Notes under the pieces: generated by a model
The model's input: only the letters and a program-made list of their open reading frames with translations
Databases searched by the model: none
What the model was told of the DNA's origin: nothing
Program-made: the position numbers and the translations under genes
In this document: in pieces, positions 1-11,320 of the stretch
How the letters are laid out: every line of letters begins with the position of its first letter
Numbering within the stretch: position 1 is the stretch's first letter
Source of the DNA: Cylicocyclus nassatus
Taxonomy: Eukaryota; Nematoda; Chromadorea; Rhabditida; Strongylidae
Length of the DNA: 64,000 bases
Direction of reading: 5' to 3'
Assembly (NCBI GenBank): GCA_958299035.1
Contig: CATQJL010000305.1
Location: forward strand, 33,493,733-33,557,732

Positions 1-1079
1 CTATATACATCAACGATAATAATTTAAACCACCTGTGTCACTCGTTATGTCATTTTCAGAATATTTTGCTATGTCTGACTTCAAGATACTAGATTCGTGG
101 CGAATACGAGAACGTCGTTTGGTACCCTTAGTACACTTCACTGCGAGGTGGCTACACTCTTCATAATTTTTGCCATCTGCTTGGAGGCCATATCACATGA
201 GTTGCTCGGCTCTTCAACAATCCACGACTTACCTGGAAAACCAACTCTCTCTACGTGTATACCAGAAAGTCAAAGAGGGAAGGGGGTCGTAATGAGTGAG
301 TTGATAGGGATAGCGATAACCTATCGTCAACGATGGGTGGTGTATCTCAAGCGAAAGCATGCAAGCCGAAGCAAATCGTCTGCGAAAGTGGCAGTGGAAG
401 GGACAGGTCTGGGGATGAATTTCTTGGTCTTGTAAAATGCTAGCGCTGCTTGGAGAGTCTTTCGGGCCTACCCCCTCGGTCCCCTCTGCTGTATACCTAC
501 CTATCTCCAAAAATCTGATTCGGGAATGATTACGATCTACGCGAACATACAAACAATCGTTACCATGCCATTTATAGTAGACGTTCTCTTTAGTCACCTC
601 ACTGTGCCATGTGTCACTGCACAAAATTTTGCAACCTCGGATGCGGCTAGAGGGCCCGCCTGCGCCTTGTTGCACAATGGGGAATACGCCTAATTTGAAA
701 AAAACGTCAAAGACTTTTCGCGTTCATCGTTTTTTTTTTGTTTCTTGCCTTCGCAGCAGCTTTTTATTTTGATAGGTTGCCTCAGGAGTCGTATGTGTGC
801 CGTTCTGCGTCGATTCCATAATTTCAATCTAACGGTGAGATTTCTTGACCGCAAAAACTAGGCCAGTCTTTCCTTCTCAATCTTGAGTAGTTCTTCACTG
901 CGGCAGTCAAGGCACGCACAGTTTTACCCACAGGACGGAGAATGCGCGGACGAACAAGACTGAGTTATAAGTGCTATATCTGCAGTGTAGGAAATCTGTG
1001 CTCACAAGTATGTAGAGTAGTACTCAAGTAATACTGCTTAGCAAAGACGTCACACAAAAAGCAGCATAATTACAATCTG
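1..1079. other. Unassigned left-edge region with possible minus-strand exons
   Basis: No gene can be assigned with confidence. On the minus strand an open stretch from about 655 down to 500 could encode a segment rich in charged and aromatic residues, ending near a possible donor (gtaggt) at about 508. A second open stretch, about 430 to 236, ends at a clean donor (CCAG|gtaagt). The two stretches are open in more than one frame and match no family I know. They could be exons of a gene running off the left edge, or decayed transposon sequence. The rest of the interval (about 680-1079) shows nothing beyond poly-T/poly-A runs. Confidence 0.2.
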
Positions 1080-1239
1080 ATTCAACTGGCTTGGCTTCGG
1101 GAAGGCGGGGCTTCGTGACCTAATTAAGGCTAGCTAATGATCAGGCACTCGCGCGAGAGAGATGCAGGTGCGTCGCGGGCGCGAGCGGCCTTAATTAGGT
1201 CACAAAGCCCCACCTTCCCAAAGCCAAGCCAGTTGAATT
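1080..1239. mobile_element. 160-bp foldback MITE
   Basis: Near-perfect inverted repeats of about 50 bases lie at the two ends. The left arm begins ATTCAACTGGCTTGGCTT and continues to the CTAATTAAGG block near 1128; the right arm is its reverse complement, ending at 1239. The central loop is GC-rich (GCGCGAGAGA... GCGGGCGCGAGCGG). No coding capacity. The superfamily is unassigned because no clear target-site duplication is visible. Confidence 0.8.
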
Positions 1240-1464
1240 AAAGGTTACTGCTTTGAACAGTATGTTAACTAGAAGTCTAACATAAGGCTAACCTGAGGAC
1301 TGCTCTACGCATTTATGAAGACAAAGTCTACATTGCAAAAATGGGCGCACTTACAACTCAGTCTTGTTCGACTGCGCATCTTCCCCCTTTTCTGTAGGTA
1401 AAATTGAGCATTTCGATATATCGACGTAAATGGCACACATATGACCCCAAGGCAAGATATTTAA

Positions 1465-1847
1465 AGGCAGTGTCCGGGCAAAATGGGGGTTTTGGCATAG
1501 TGCCATGCAAGAGTGACTCCCCTCAGACACAACATCGCGCAAGTGCGACATCATAACACTCACACTCACCTAAACCAAGAAAAACGATCGGAAAGTGGGG
1601 AAGCTTACGCCTTGGAGCGGGGTCTTCCGACCTCGAGTTCCTGCTAATATGCGGCAGAGTACGCATTAGGGTACCGCAGCGACTCTGCGTCTCTGCCTAG
1701 CGGGGACCATCGAGTTTCGAATTGTAAGGCTTTGGAAAACGAATGCTCGTTGTTTTCGCGTCTTCTAATGTAGCTTTTCGAATTCAGCGTTGCGGATAAC
1801 GTCGGTAAGTGGATTTTTTAAAAATCGAGTTTTTGCCCGCACTGCCT
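1465..1847. mobile_element. TTAA-bounded MITE, first of three abutting copies
   Basis: Left end AGGCAGTGTCCGGGCAAAA; the right end is the reverse complement of a close variant. TTAA flanks it at 1461-1464 and 1848-1851. TTAA target sites are the hallmark of piggyBac-type transposition, so I infer a non-autonomous piggyBac-like element. The interior contains a further palindromic GC-rich part and no transposase. Confidence 0.65.
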
Positions 1848-1851
1848 TTAA

Positions 1852-2222
1852 AGGCAGCGTCCGGGCAAAACTTCGAATGGAATTTTTTCGCTTACCTGGG
1901 CTTATTCTTCCCGCTGATTCTGAAAATGCAGCTTGCAGGGCACGAAAACGCCGAAAACGGGCTTTCTCAGAAGCCCTTGATTTGAATTTTGTCGCTTGCC
2001 GCCAAGGGCAAGACGCAGTCTCTGTAGGACCCTACGTCTTCACTGTGTGGTATGCGCACTCTGGATTACCGAGCTAACTCGTCCCGGTCGCCGGGGCGTT
2101 CCGGTCCCCACTTCTGAAGCGGATTTCTCGCTTCAGAAGCAAACTTGTGCATTGCCAGTTGGGCAAGACCCTTACCAAGACGGGCCCCCCGCACTCTAGA
2201 TTTATCTGCCCGGACGCTGCCT
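1852..2222. mobile_element. TTAA-bounded MITE, second of three abutting copies
   Basis: Left end AGGCAGCGTCCGGGCAAAA; right end CTGCCCGGACGCTGCCT. It shares the TTAA at 1848-1851 with the element to its left and the TTAA at 2223-2226 with the element to its right. No transposase. An open reading frame inside (from 1790) is incidental. Confidence 0.65.
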
Positions 2223-2226
2223 TTAA

Positions 2227-2574
2227 AGGCAGCGTCTCCAGGCAAATCTGGACATACGGGCTTTCACAAGGATCGTAATTTTGGGGCCACTAAGCCACTA
2301 GTGGCAGCTCAGGTAGTGCTCTAACGGCTGAGATATTCGCCTCGAAACTGGACCCCGGGGTCGTACTTCGCATGGATATGGCGCCAACTATGGGTCCCCG
2401 CTGAAAATGATGGGTTGTGCCATGAATCCATGCGATACGACCCCGGGGTCCAGTTTAGAGGCAAATACCTCAGCCGCTAGTGCACTACCTGAGCTGCCGG
2501 TTGTGCAACCTAGTGGGGCCCCAAAATTACTATGTACGTGAAGCCCCATAGTCCAGATTTGCCTGGAGCTGCCT
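2227..2574. mobile_element. TTAA-bounded foldback MITE, family B copy 1
   Basis: The whole element folds on itself. The left half (AGGCAGCGTCTCCAGGCAAA ... GACCCCGGGGTCGTA) is repeated inverted in the right half, ending GCCTGGAGCTGCCT at 2574. Flanks are TTAA (2223-2226) and the decayed site TCAA (2575-2578). Two further copies with the same internal palindromes lie at 6926-7280 and 59349-59713. Confidence 0.75.
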
Positions 2575-2578
2575 TCAA

Positions 2579-3437
2579 GCACCCAGTTGGTTGCGGAACC
2601 CACTAAGTTCATTGATGAATACGGCCACAGGATGTTGATTGACCCTCCCAGACCTAATTCCACCCAGATCTAGGGTTTTGACTTTTGGCCCCTACCGTAC
2701 ATCTACCGTAACCATACAGGTGAAGTTTTTGTATGGAAAAAGTGTGATTAATCAGCATGTCGGATAAACCCTCTGCGCAAATTTGATAAAAGCTGAGATT
2801 TTGATCCTTATAACATATGCCTACCGTAATCCCTCGAAACAGGCCCTATTATGCGAATGGACGTCATTTTTGTGACCAGGCAAAATCCGATTTTGAATCT
2901 TTGGGCCGTGTTGAGCGGATAACGCGCACTATGGAGTGTAAGCTTCATTAACACCATCACTTTTTGAGCGACTTTTAGCAAATAAGTGAACTGAGGATAG
3001 CTTCCATCAGTATCGAGTCATATGTTGCTATGTCCATATGCATGGACGAATATATGACCTTGTTTTTGCATTGCTGAAAAGACGCACCGGACCATAGATG
3101 TTGCTGTCGTTGGCATTTACGGGATTGTCACTTTCCATCCAGCAACATCCTTTGGGTATCAACAGAAGTTCATTCCTGTGTCTCGGTCTAAAAAGTAATT
3201 CCAAAGTCGAGCATAAAGTCAGCGCGCATGAAGTGCCAACCTCACTAGGTCGCCTTCAACAGCTGTCACTCGCTTGATGTGGATTTTATCCGGGTCTCGT
3301 GGTGACCTGAATACAATCGTAATATGGACGTCGTTTCGTATGTGACTTCAATATCAATTGCTAAAGGTTCTCCGAGAAATACATACAAGTGGTGGAGTTT
3401 AGCTGAGACTTGCCGCATTAGTTCGGAGAGCCTCTAA
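2579..3437. other. Intergenic stretch, nothing recognised
   Basis: AT-rich sequence with no supported exon, repeat or RNA gene. Several short direct motifs (tacggtaacc, taccgtaa) occur but do not form an array. Confidence 0.5.
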
Positions 3438-4116
3438 AGGCAGTGTCCAGGCAAAAAGCCGATCTTGAGGTTTTGTGCTCAAACGATATTCATCGACGAC
3501 TGCCCCGACTCGGCCAATTACACCATCTTTGGCATGCCTTATTGAAGGCCTCTCCAGCTTGACAATAGGCTGCAGTTCGCGGGGACTTGGTAGCTCACAG
3601 CATCCCTGTCCTTTCCCTGTTCTGTCCTGTCCTACTGTCAAGCTGGAAAGGCTCGAAAAAAGCCCGCCCACGGTGGTGTAATTGCACTAGTTGGGGCAGT
3701 CGTCAACGAATATCCTTTACTCGGGCCTATTCCCCACGCTGAATCCGAAGATGCACATTAGAGAGCACGAAAACGGTCCAAGCACAGGAGGGAAATCAGC
3801 AGGTGGGCGAGGTCCTCCCACTGTGAATTGACGCTCCCAGCTTCAGGAGCGATCTTCTCGCTGCCGGCTTCAAGTCAATCATTCGCACTTGGCCGGTAGC
3901 GATGTTAGGACGGCTAACGGAATTGAAAAGATCGCTCCGAAAGCTGGGAGAGTGAATTCACAGTGGGGAGGACCCCGCCCACTTGCTGTCCCTCTTGCAC
4001 TAGCGCCCTTTTTTGCCGTTTTCGCGCTTTCTAGTGTGGATTTTCGGATTCAGCATGGCGGAGGGGCCCATATAAGCACGAAATTTCAAAATCGAGTTTT
4101 TGCCCGGACACTGCCT
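3438..4116. mobile_element. TTAA-type element of 679 bp
   Basis: Ends are AGGCAGTGTCCAGGCAAAA on the left and the reverse complement TTTTGCCCGGACACTGCCT on the right, with decayed flanks CTAA and TCAA. Internal inverted blocks are visible: CCCACTGTGAATTGACGCTC near 3820 is mirrored near 3950-3970, and the sequence around 3735-3780 is mirrored near 4010-4060. It is related to the three abutting elements at 1465-2574. No transposase is encoded. Confidence 0.65.
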
Positions 4117-5539
4117 TCAAAACAAAGACTTCCAACCAGGGTCAAGCGTGCTGATGCCCGGGACCCTCATTTACGATCCCCCCCTTGAGGGTACCCATCT
4201 GTATGACCCCCGCCCTTCCCCCTCCCCCCCCCCCCCCCTCCCCCCACCTTCACCCATTTATCCCCCTTACCTCCCCTGCCCACATTCCTCGCGGTAACCT
4301 GCCTAAACGAATGTCAATCTCAAAAAAACACCTGCGTAAGAACTTCAGTGAGGTTTCGGAAGCAGAATTTCTAGGCCAGTGGGTGCGCCCATCATCTGTA
4401 GCACACATACACACCTTTAATAAAGTTTGAGATTCTGCAAGTTTTTTTCTGAATTTTCAGGCATACTTCAGGCCAGCACATTCGATTCCCGTAGGCGACA
4501 CAAATTTTTACAGGGAGAAAAAATGACATTCTTGAACTACAAAAAATGCTTTCTACTAAGAAGCTTACTTTCTACCTCTTTCACAGTTTTTCCCGCGAAA
4601 AAAACCGCTTGAGCGCCGTCCAGGACGACGTCAAAAACGTGCATGAGCACGGTAGTTTGAAAATTCGTAACTAAGGCCAGGAAAAGACTGAGAGGCTGCA
4701 AAGCACAGGTTCCGTAGTATAGTGCCCAGACTATCCAAAGAAAAAGTTTCAGCTTTTGAGGAGCAGTAAGCTCGAAAAAATTTAGATGCGACTCTCGCAA
4801 ATTTAGATGCGATCCTAAAAAGCAAAAACTGGGATTTTTGAGTTTAAAATTTTGGAACTTACCAGAGAAGTTATAAAACAGCCTGCAATTTTTTTGAGGG
4901 AAAGTAGGAGGATGGCCTCATATTACAGCAAAATTGCAGCCAACAAGCTTCAATAGCTCCGAAGAAATTTAGATGCGACCCAGATACGACCCCCCTTTCC
5001 TGACTTTTTGCTATCATACATAAAATCATAAGAAAATCCACAGTTGACAAAGTAACACCAAATTTTGCACTGATATAGCGGAGCTTTTCAAAAGTACAGA
5101 TAAATCATATGAGCCCGTGAAAAGCATTACAAAAAGATTTAGAATTTTATGATGGTCACAGCTGGTAAAGACATTCGCTTTTGTCGAGTGTGTGAGACTT
5201 CAGGAAGGCTTCAGAAGCAAGATTTCAAGGGCAATCGGTACATTTAGCATTTTTATCAAATAATACATTCTTCAAAAGTGTTTTGAGCTCTTGTAAATGT
5301 TTTTTTGAGAATTTCTACAGATTTTTTACTTTTTTATTTTGATTTCCACTTTTTATAGATTTATTGTAAAGAACATAACTAATTGTCCGCTTTTTGATTC
5401 CCTTTGAAGCCTAGGGTATTTTAGCCTAACTACCTCCTCTTATGACCCCCTTCCCCATCTTAGATACCCTCTTACGACCCCCCGTTGCGACAGTCGCATC
5501 ACAAGCTTGACCCTGCTTCCAACCATCCGCTGTGCAAAA
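4117..5539. other. Intergenic stretch with pyrimidine tract
   Basis: Contains a long C-rich tract at about 4205-4275 and AT-rich sequence with repeated short motifs such as TTAGATGCGA (4783, 4804, 4969). No gene is supported. Confidence 0.45.
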
Positions 5540-6536
5540 CCTTCTAGATACCACTGGGATGAGGTGCAGGAGGAACCAAAGGCCTGCCGCCTGTAGCCGT
5601 AGGAGATAATTAGGAGGGCGAGCGCTATGGAGAAGAATTTAGCAAGGATCCAAGAAAACTTCGCGAGGATATCCATTAAAAACAAACCCTTATAACTCTC
5701 CTTGGAATCAAGTTTCAAGGATACGAAGGACAGATTTGGAATCAGTATTGAAATGCGCATTTTTCAATAATACGCTTGGATAGTTAAACAACTCTGTCTC
5801 GCATTCTACCAAAAACTGTGCCTTCAAAATTTATCGTTCTAAGCTGAGGAATTTCAAGCTTAATGTTGTGTGAAAAATATTTCAACTGAATTTTTAGTGA
5901 AATTTCTAAATACGAAGTTGAAAGTATGAAGTTAATAAGGGAATAATGTTAATTAAATTGCATGTGATGAACTTTTGCTACTGTGTCGACCTAAAGAATT
6001 GCCGACATAGTTTCGGCAAATCCTTTGAAGTCTCTAATGTCAAAATTTAGAATTAGAATGGGTTTGAAGTTATGAGACAAACTGCATATTGCATCTTGAC
6101 ACAACCCTCCAGATGTGTTTCTATGACAATTTGATTGCTATGGTCATTGATTAAAAAGGCAAACTATTCCTTTATCTCAAAGAAAAAAGAATGAATTTTG
6201 AATGAAAACCCGAACTTCAACAACTTGAAACTTCAAAATCCAAAACAAAGGTTTCTATATGATAGTTGACTTTTGTTACCACTACAATTTCAAACTTTCA
6301 CTTACTTTTAGGCCCAGTGAATGAGCCTTTCAATTTGCATTACAAATCTGTTTTTTACATTTTTCAAAATCATCTCCAGGCGAAGTTATGAATATTTCTT
6401 CCTAAAGAATGTCCTTGCCGAGTTTTCTTGGATCCCTGCCAAAATATTTTCCACAGCGCTCGCGCTCTTAATTATCTCCTGCGGATACAGGCGGCAGCCT
6501 TTTGGTTCCTCCTGCACCACCCCCGATACCACTGTA
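5540..6536. mobile_element. Large foldback element with about 220-bp arms
   Basis: The left arm (about 5540-5760) and right arm (about 6321-6536) are inverted copies of each other. For example, GTGCAGGAGGAACCAAAGG near 5564 is mirrored by the sequence near 6500-6518. Translated, the two arms give related peptides on opposite strands, which is what an inverted duplication predicts and not evidence of two genes. The spacer (5761-6320) is AT-rich and non-coding. Exact termini and target duplication are not visible. Confidence 0.6.
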
Positions 6537-6925
6537 CCCTCGCTATCAAATCCCATGTTACTTCTCATCATGACGTGATTTAGTGCGACCGCCCGCTTCG
6601 GGCTTGCGCCATGTTGCGCGCACATCGATTGGTGTGGCGTAGCAACAAGAATAACGTATCTAAAGAAGTCTGGCCATGTTGTTTTTGGCGCCACGTCACG
6701 TTTAAACGATGCGCCTGCAACGTAGTGCAAAGTCAAAGCAAGGCGGCCGCACCAAACCACGTCATTGAAAGGTAACCTAAGAATCGACAGCGAGAGTATG
6801 CAGATCGACCTGTTCCCAGATGGGTCAGGCTGTACCCTCTGTATCATTAGGACACCTCCATCTCGAGCATGTCTTCAATCATTTTCCCGCTAGATGGGAG
6901 AGCCCAAGCTTCAATCGCTAATTAA

Positions 6926-7280
6926 AGAGCGTCCAGGCAAATCTGGACCTGTGGGAAGTTTACGTGGAAGTAGTTTTGGGACCCTAATTAAGGCACTGCC
7001 CAACCGGCAGCTCAGGTAGTTCTCTAACGGCTGAGATTTTCCCCTCGAAATAAGACACGGATCGTATTTCGCATGGATTCATGGCGCAATGCGTGGGTCC
7101 CGCGCGAAAGTGATGTGTCGCGCCATGAATCCATGCGAAATACGATCCTGGTGTCCTATTTCGAGAGGAATATCTCAGCCGTTAGAGCACTACCTGAGCT
7201 GTCGGTTGGGCAGTGGCTTAGTTAGGGCCCTAAAATTACTTTCCACCTGAGATCCCGTATGTCTGGCCTAGACGCTGCCT
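6926..7280. mobile_element. TTAA-bounded foldback MITE, family B copy 2
   Basis: Same family as 2227-2574. Shared internal sequence includes CGGCTGAGAT and the ATCCATGCGAAATACGAT palindrome arms. TTAA lies at 6922-6925, and the right flank is the decayed TTGA. The left terminal AGGCAG is partly deleted (AGAGCGTCC). Confidence 0.75.
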
Positions 7281-8055
7281 TTGAGCTTGGTAAACTGATC
7301 AGAGTATGATCGCGGAGAGGTTCACAGTACAAGCTAGCCAAGCCGCACAAGCCCCATCATTGAGCATGATACAGGTGTCACTTTTTGCAACTGGAAGTCA
7401 ATGCTTTTCAGGTGAAGCGGTGTGTCAGCTTCACATCAATACGTCGTATTCCAGTTAAAAAAGTTTCTTGTAAGTGCCAATTCAACCACGTGTCTTTGCC
7501 GTGGTACAGCCGTCCTCACCCCACTAGGGGTAGGTAACCAAACTCCCCCATTTTGGTTCATCTCCGCAAACAAGTGTATCTTTTGCAATATTGTTGTAGT
7601 CGCTACTCCGCCGACGGCTCAAACTGGCGGAGTTTGGTGACATACCCATGAAAAAAGCTTCAATTTCGATTGCAAACATTGTCATACTACATGGATTAGC
7701 AAGAACGACGAAAAAGAAACATGTATAAATTTTAACCGAGGGCTGAGGAGCCATGCTCTGCCGTGATTGACCAGCTCCGGTTCAGATTCGATCCGCCACC
7801 AAGTTCAGTGGGCACGCAGCGCAAGAGTCACGCGTGAGACATTTGATCCATGAGATTTTGAACCAAGCTATACGTACGCTTGGTAATTCATCAGCTAGGG
7901 GTCGAAGAGAATGAAGAAACGCAGACATTTGTTCTATTACGATACCTGTGCAAAACGCCGCTATGTTTTGCAAAGCAGTCGCATCATCCTAGTTTCAGCT
8001 TAGTCAAAATCAAAACAAAGTGTGTATATTTTTTTTAAAACTGAGTCAAACTCAC
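7281..8055. other. Sequence 3' of the IMMP2L exon, no further exon found
   Basis: This should be intron of the minus-strand IMMP2L-like gene. I looked on the minus strand for the next exon (lysine-arginine dyad region and the conserved WVEGD-type motif) and did not find it. A small hairpin is present, with GTAACCAAACTCC (about 7535) mirrored by GGAGTTTGGTGAC (about 7629). Confidence 0.4.
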
Positions 8056-8261
8056 ACAAACGTAATGACCTCTCCGACTCTGGGCCTATGGATGCCCCAG
8101 GGAGTCAGCCATACTAAATCTCGATGCCACCACCGCGCATCTGATCCTTCCAATGTTGGTGCCATGGAGGCTCCAGTGACAACAGCAGGATGGCCGACGA
8201 TATCAAAAACGGTGACAGCCACGCAAGCACTCGTAGCAGCTCGTACAGTAAATCGTAGCAT
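8056..8261 (-). CDS. IMMP2L: Mitochondrial inner membrane protease subunit 2, first coding exon (partial)
   Basis: Encodes the N-terminal 68 residues of an S26-family signal peptidase of the mitochondrial inner membrane. This subunit pairs with IMMP1L and removes sorting peptides from proteins sent to the intermembrane space. Seen directly: a hydrophobic N-terminal segment (residues 8-28, the membrane anchor), then GASMAPTL, in which Ser32 occupies the catalytic serine position of the family. Next come an aspartate-leucine-valine strand and a GEVITFV block corresponding to the conserved G-D/E-I/V substrate-binding strand. The exon ends in phase 2 at a good donor (TTTGT|gtgagt). The chosen start is ATG at 8261; an upstream in-frame ATG at 8309 would add 16 residues that do not look conserved. 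The lysine of the catalytic dyad and the C-terminal half should lie on later exons, which I could not find between 1 and 8055. The gene may have very long introns running off the window, or this may be a truncated copy. Confidence 0.75.
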
Positions 8262-8563
8262 TCGCTCGCCTTGGACCTGTCGGCAAAATTCAAAATGCAT
8301 TTTTCGCAAGCATAATCAAGTCCGGTCTCTGAAGATATTTCGTGCTTCTAAAGGATATTAATGAACAAAGTGGAAGATGAAAAGGTCGGTGAAATGAAAA
8401 GGTGTAAAAAACGAGGTTGTAAAAGTCCGCTGAAATCAAACTTGACGAAGACATTAAGTTCTGCAATACGAACAACATAGCGGCAGAAAATTAATTTTGT
8501 AAATTTTGTGTCGTATGCAGACAGCATCCCGCTGTTTCTCGAGAGGAAAATTTTGCACTTTAA

Positions 8564-9443
8564 CACATTGACGACAATACGACCCACCGGTGGGTCGTAC
8601 GTGTCCTCCATTTCGGACAATATGACCCACCGGTGGGTCGTAAGATTCATGAAGCGCTATCTTTGCCTGTTTACGATGGAATTCTTCGGGGTTTTGGCAC
8701 ATGATTGGGGGCACCTAGGTGAAGCTCCAGCCAGAGTAGTCCGGGCTCGGGATACTGTAATGCAATGTTACTGTAGGTATACCGTAGACAGATATAAGGC
8801 ACAGTTTTCTCAAATTCTTCGCAAAATGATGCTGTTTCTGGACAATCAAGTTTACATGTAAGAATAATACGAGGCGGGCAAGAGGCTGACGTTAGCCCAC
8901 CAAAAAATTATCGATTTCATTGATTTTATTGATTTTTTGCACTTTTCATCTTAGTAAGCTTGAACTTTGCATATATAGGTTTTGTAGCATGCTGATTATG
9001 AAAATGATAGTCTCAAGTTTTGATACCACCTTCTTACATCAGTTTCTTGATTTCTGCTAAAATTCTACCGTACTGCTACCGTAGCTCCACTTTGTTCACT
9101 ACTGTGGAACATTAGTGAACAAAGTGGACACTACAAACGTAATCAGCACGTGAAACAACTCCAAAACACAATTTTTCATGGAAATCTATGGTGTTGGTTC
9201 CGTACAGGACGACTGCCGTAACCTTACCGTATGACGCCAAAAACTGAAATAAATTGTTTTTTTAATAATCAGCGCCTTCGATTACCCCTCTGGAAGAATT
9301 TTCGGGAACATGTTTTGAACTTTTCCCAAAAAGACTACCATCTCGGACAATACGACCCACGGATGGGTCGTAATTTTGACAAAGCGAAAAAAGCTCCTGT
9401 CCGAAATGACAGTAATCGAAAAATTGGCCTTGTCGTGAATGTG
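8564..9443. mobile_element. TTAA-bounded element with GACCCAC palindromes, family D copy 1
   Basis: Left end CACATTGACGACAATACG preceded by TTAA (8560-8563); right end is the reverse complement of CACATTCACGACAAGG followed by TTAA (9444-9447). Subterminal perfect palindromes (ACGACCCACCGGTGGGTCGT at 8579-8598 and a second at about 8620-8641) and a diverged one near 9352-9372 mark the family. No transposase frame is evident. TTAA flanks suggest piggyBac-type mobilisation (inference). The element lies about 300 bp upstream of the IMMP2L-like start codon. Confidence 0.65.
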
Positions 9444-9518
9444 TTAAACACGCTAACTGTCCAACAGGACGCATATTGTACTCTGGGAGTGAGAACTTCT
9501 ATAAGGGCACAAACCCAG

Positions 9519-9627
9519 GCACGCGTCATACTTGATCTGCTTGATCCACTTCGCTATTGGTCAGATCAGTGAGCTGACCAATAGCGAAGTGGATGAAGTG
9601 AATCAAGCGGATCAATTATGGCGCGTG
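9519..9627. repeat. Perfect-arm hairpin repeat
   Basis: CCACTTCGCTATTGGTCAG (9546-9564) is repeated inverted at 9574-9592. The flanks continue the symmetry (GCACGCG...TTGATC against GATCAA...CGCGTGC). It is probably a short foldback MITE. Confidence 0.7.
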
Positions 9628-10029
9628 CCATAGCTAATTCGGGATAGCCCATACTATTCCTGTGATTCCTGCGGGTCCACAACAACGTATTTTGCAAAAG
9701 AAGTGTATACTGAAATTCGCGAAGAGCTCGGTAGTGCGGCACATCGGAAGTGGAGGAATCCAGAAATTGCAGGAATTACAGGAATCGCAGGAGTCACCTT
9801 CTGGAATAGTATGGCAGGTCGCTTCACGCGCAGTATTTACCGCATTTTCTCGGCACACCGCAAGCACACTATACTGAGGGAAGATTTACTCGACTGTATC
9901 AAGTGGAAAGTGGAGTTGTTCAATAGTTACAATCCATTCTAGGATAGGACATCGAGAACGCTTCGCTTCGAGAACGTCAACGAGTTACATGTATTCAGAC
10001 TTTGTGTTTTACATATTGTGTTTTGTCAT

Positions 10030-10527
10030 TCATTCTCTGACTAGGAGACACGGGCACGCTTTGCGTACGTCTACACAAGTTCGTTTTAACGCGTTTTGGA
10101 TTTCACTATTAGGGCTTCGTAATAGAACATGATCGAGCTCATTATATAACGCGAGGTTGAGTAGTATGAGTATAGTATGTTCTTTCACGAATTCCTAATA
10201 TAGTAATCAAACGATCGTCGTCGAGATGACCGCACGGACCGCGCACGGTGCGGCTGAAATTTTGAGCACGCTTTGTACAACATGGCGAATATGTACTGAG
10301 CCAAGTAATATTTGTTTCAAGCGGGGGAGTGAGGGGGTTATTGGGACGTTTCTTCAGTCTTCGTAAGCTTTTGATATAGAGAGGTTGCCAAGAAGGGATC
10401 GCTGCAGTCTTTTCCATCAAATAATTTTTTCACTACCAATTTCATTAGGAATCATGAAAAACTTTTGTTACACAATAACTTGACGATAAAGTGCTGCTCA
10501 TGTCTTTTATTGTTAGTCAGAGAATGA
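10030..10527. mobile_element. MITE-like element, family F copy 1
   Basis: Short inverted ends: CATTCTCTGACTAG at the left and its near reverse complement TTAGTCAGAGAATG at the right. The left subterminal sequence (GGAGACACGGGCACGCTTTGC) aligns with the start of the elements near 60707 and 61022. No coding content is recognised. Confidence 0.45.
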
Positions 10528-10597
10528 ACGATACGCCATTTTGGATGAGTCGTTGCGCATCAAGGATGAGTTTGGGCTTGTCAGACAACGTCTGCCT

Positions 10598-11320
10598 AGA
10601 AACCATTATCCGTCGGAATCCGGCACTGACCTTAGCTACAGTATATAGCTAACGCGACCGTAAAAGGTGACCCAGCTGCCTCTTATCTTTCCTTTGGCTA
10701 TGAATCTTACTTATTACATATAATTCTTACTTACCACATCATTAGGTCATCCTGAAACTGTCATTTGTCTTGATTATTCTCTGATATTGCCAGGTGCTGA
10801 AAATTTTCCTCATCTTGGATACTTTCTCGATATACCATAACGTGCAAATACTAAGAAACTGATGTTTCTCTAGGATATCTCATGGAATTTATCATTATCG
10901 AGATATCCCAATAACTTGAATATAAAAGGGTTTTATTTGATGTAGTTAGAAGAAACTCTGCTTCCCAAAACGTGTACATTGTTCAGGGAGATGAAGTCAT
11001 CCTTACCAATGACAGTCTTGTTTTGAAATTCTCAACAACAAAAAGATTTCGTAAGTGATACTTCTACGTCATCCATCACCATCAGTTATTAGCAAACTCA
11101 GGTCTACCTGTATTCATTACCTGAATACAGATAGCGAAATGATCAGTCATATATACGACTCAGAGGATAAACAACACATCATATCAAATGCAGGACCACT
11201 TTATAATCTGATAAGTAAGATCAATGAAAAAGTAAGAGGCAGCCGGGTCACCTTTTATGGTCGCGTTAGCTATATACTGTAGCTAAGGTCAGCGCCGGAT
11301 TCCGACGGATAATGGTTTCT
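10598..11320. mobile_element. Mutator-like non-autonomous element with long TIRs
   Basis: Terminal inverted repeats of more than 100 bases begin AGAAACCATTATCCGTCGG and continue through the CTGACCTTAGCTACAGTATA block. The similarity decays inward, but about 170 bases still align. The element is flanked on both sides by the identical 9-base direct repeat CGTCTGCCT (10589-10597 and 11321-11329). Long TIRs with a 9-bp target duplication are the signature of Mutator/MULE elements. No transposase is encoded, so it depends on one elsewhere. Confidence 0.8.

Noticed and set aside
6386..6847. A 153-codon minus-strand frame
   Set aside because: It runs into the arm of a foldback element and has no recognisable domain or splice support.
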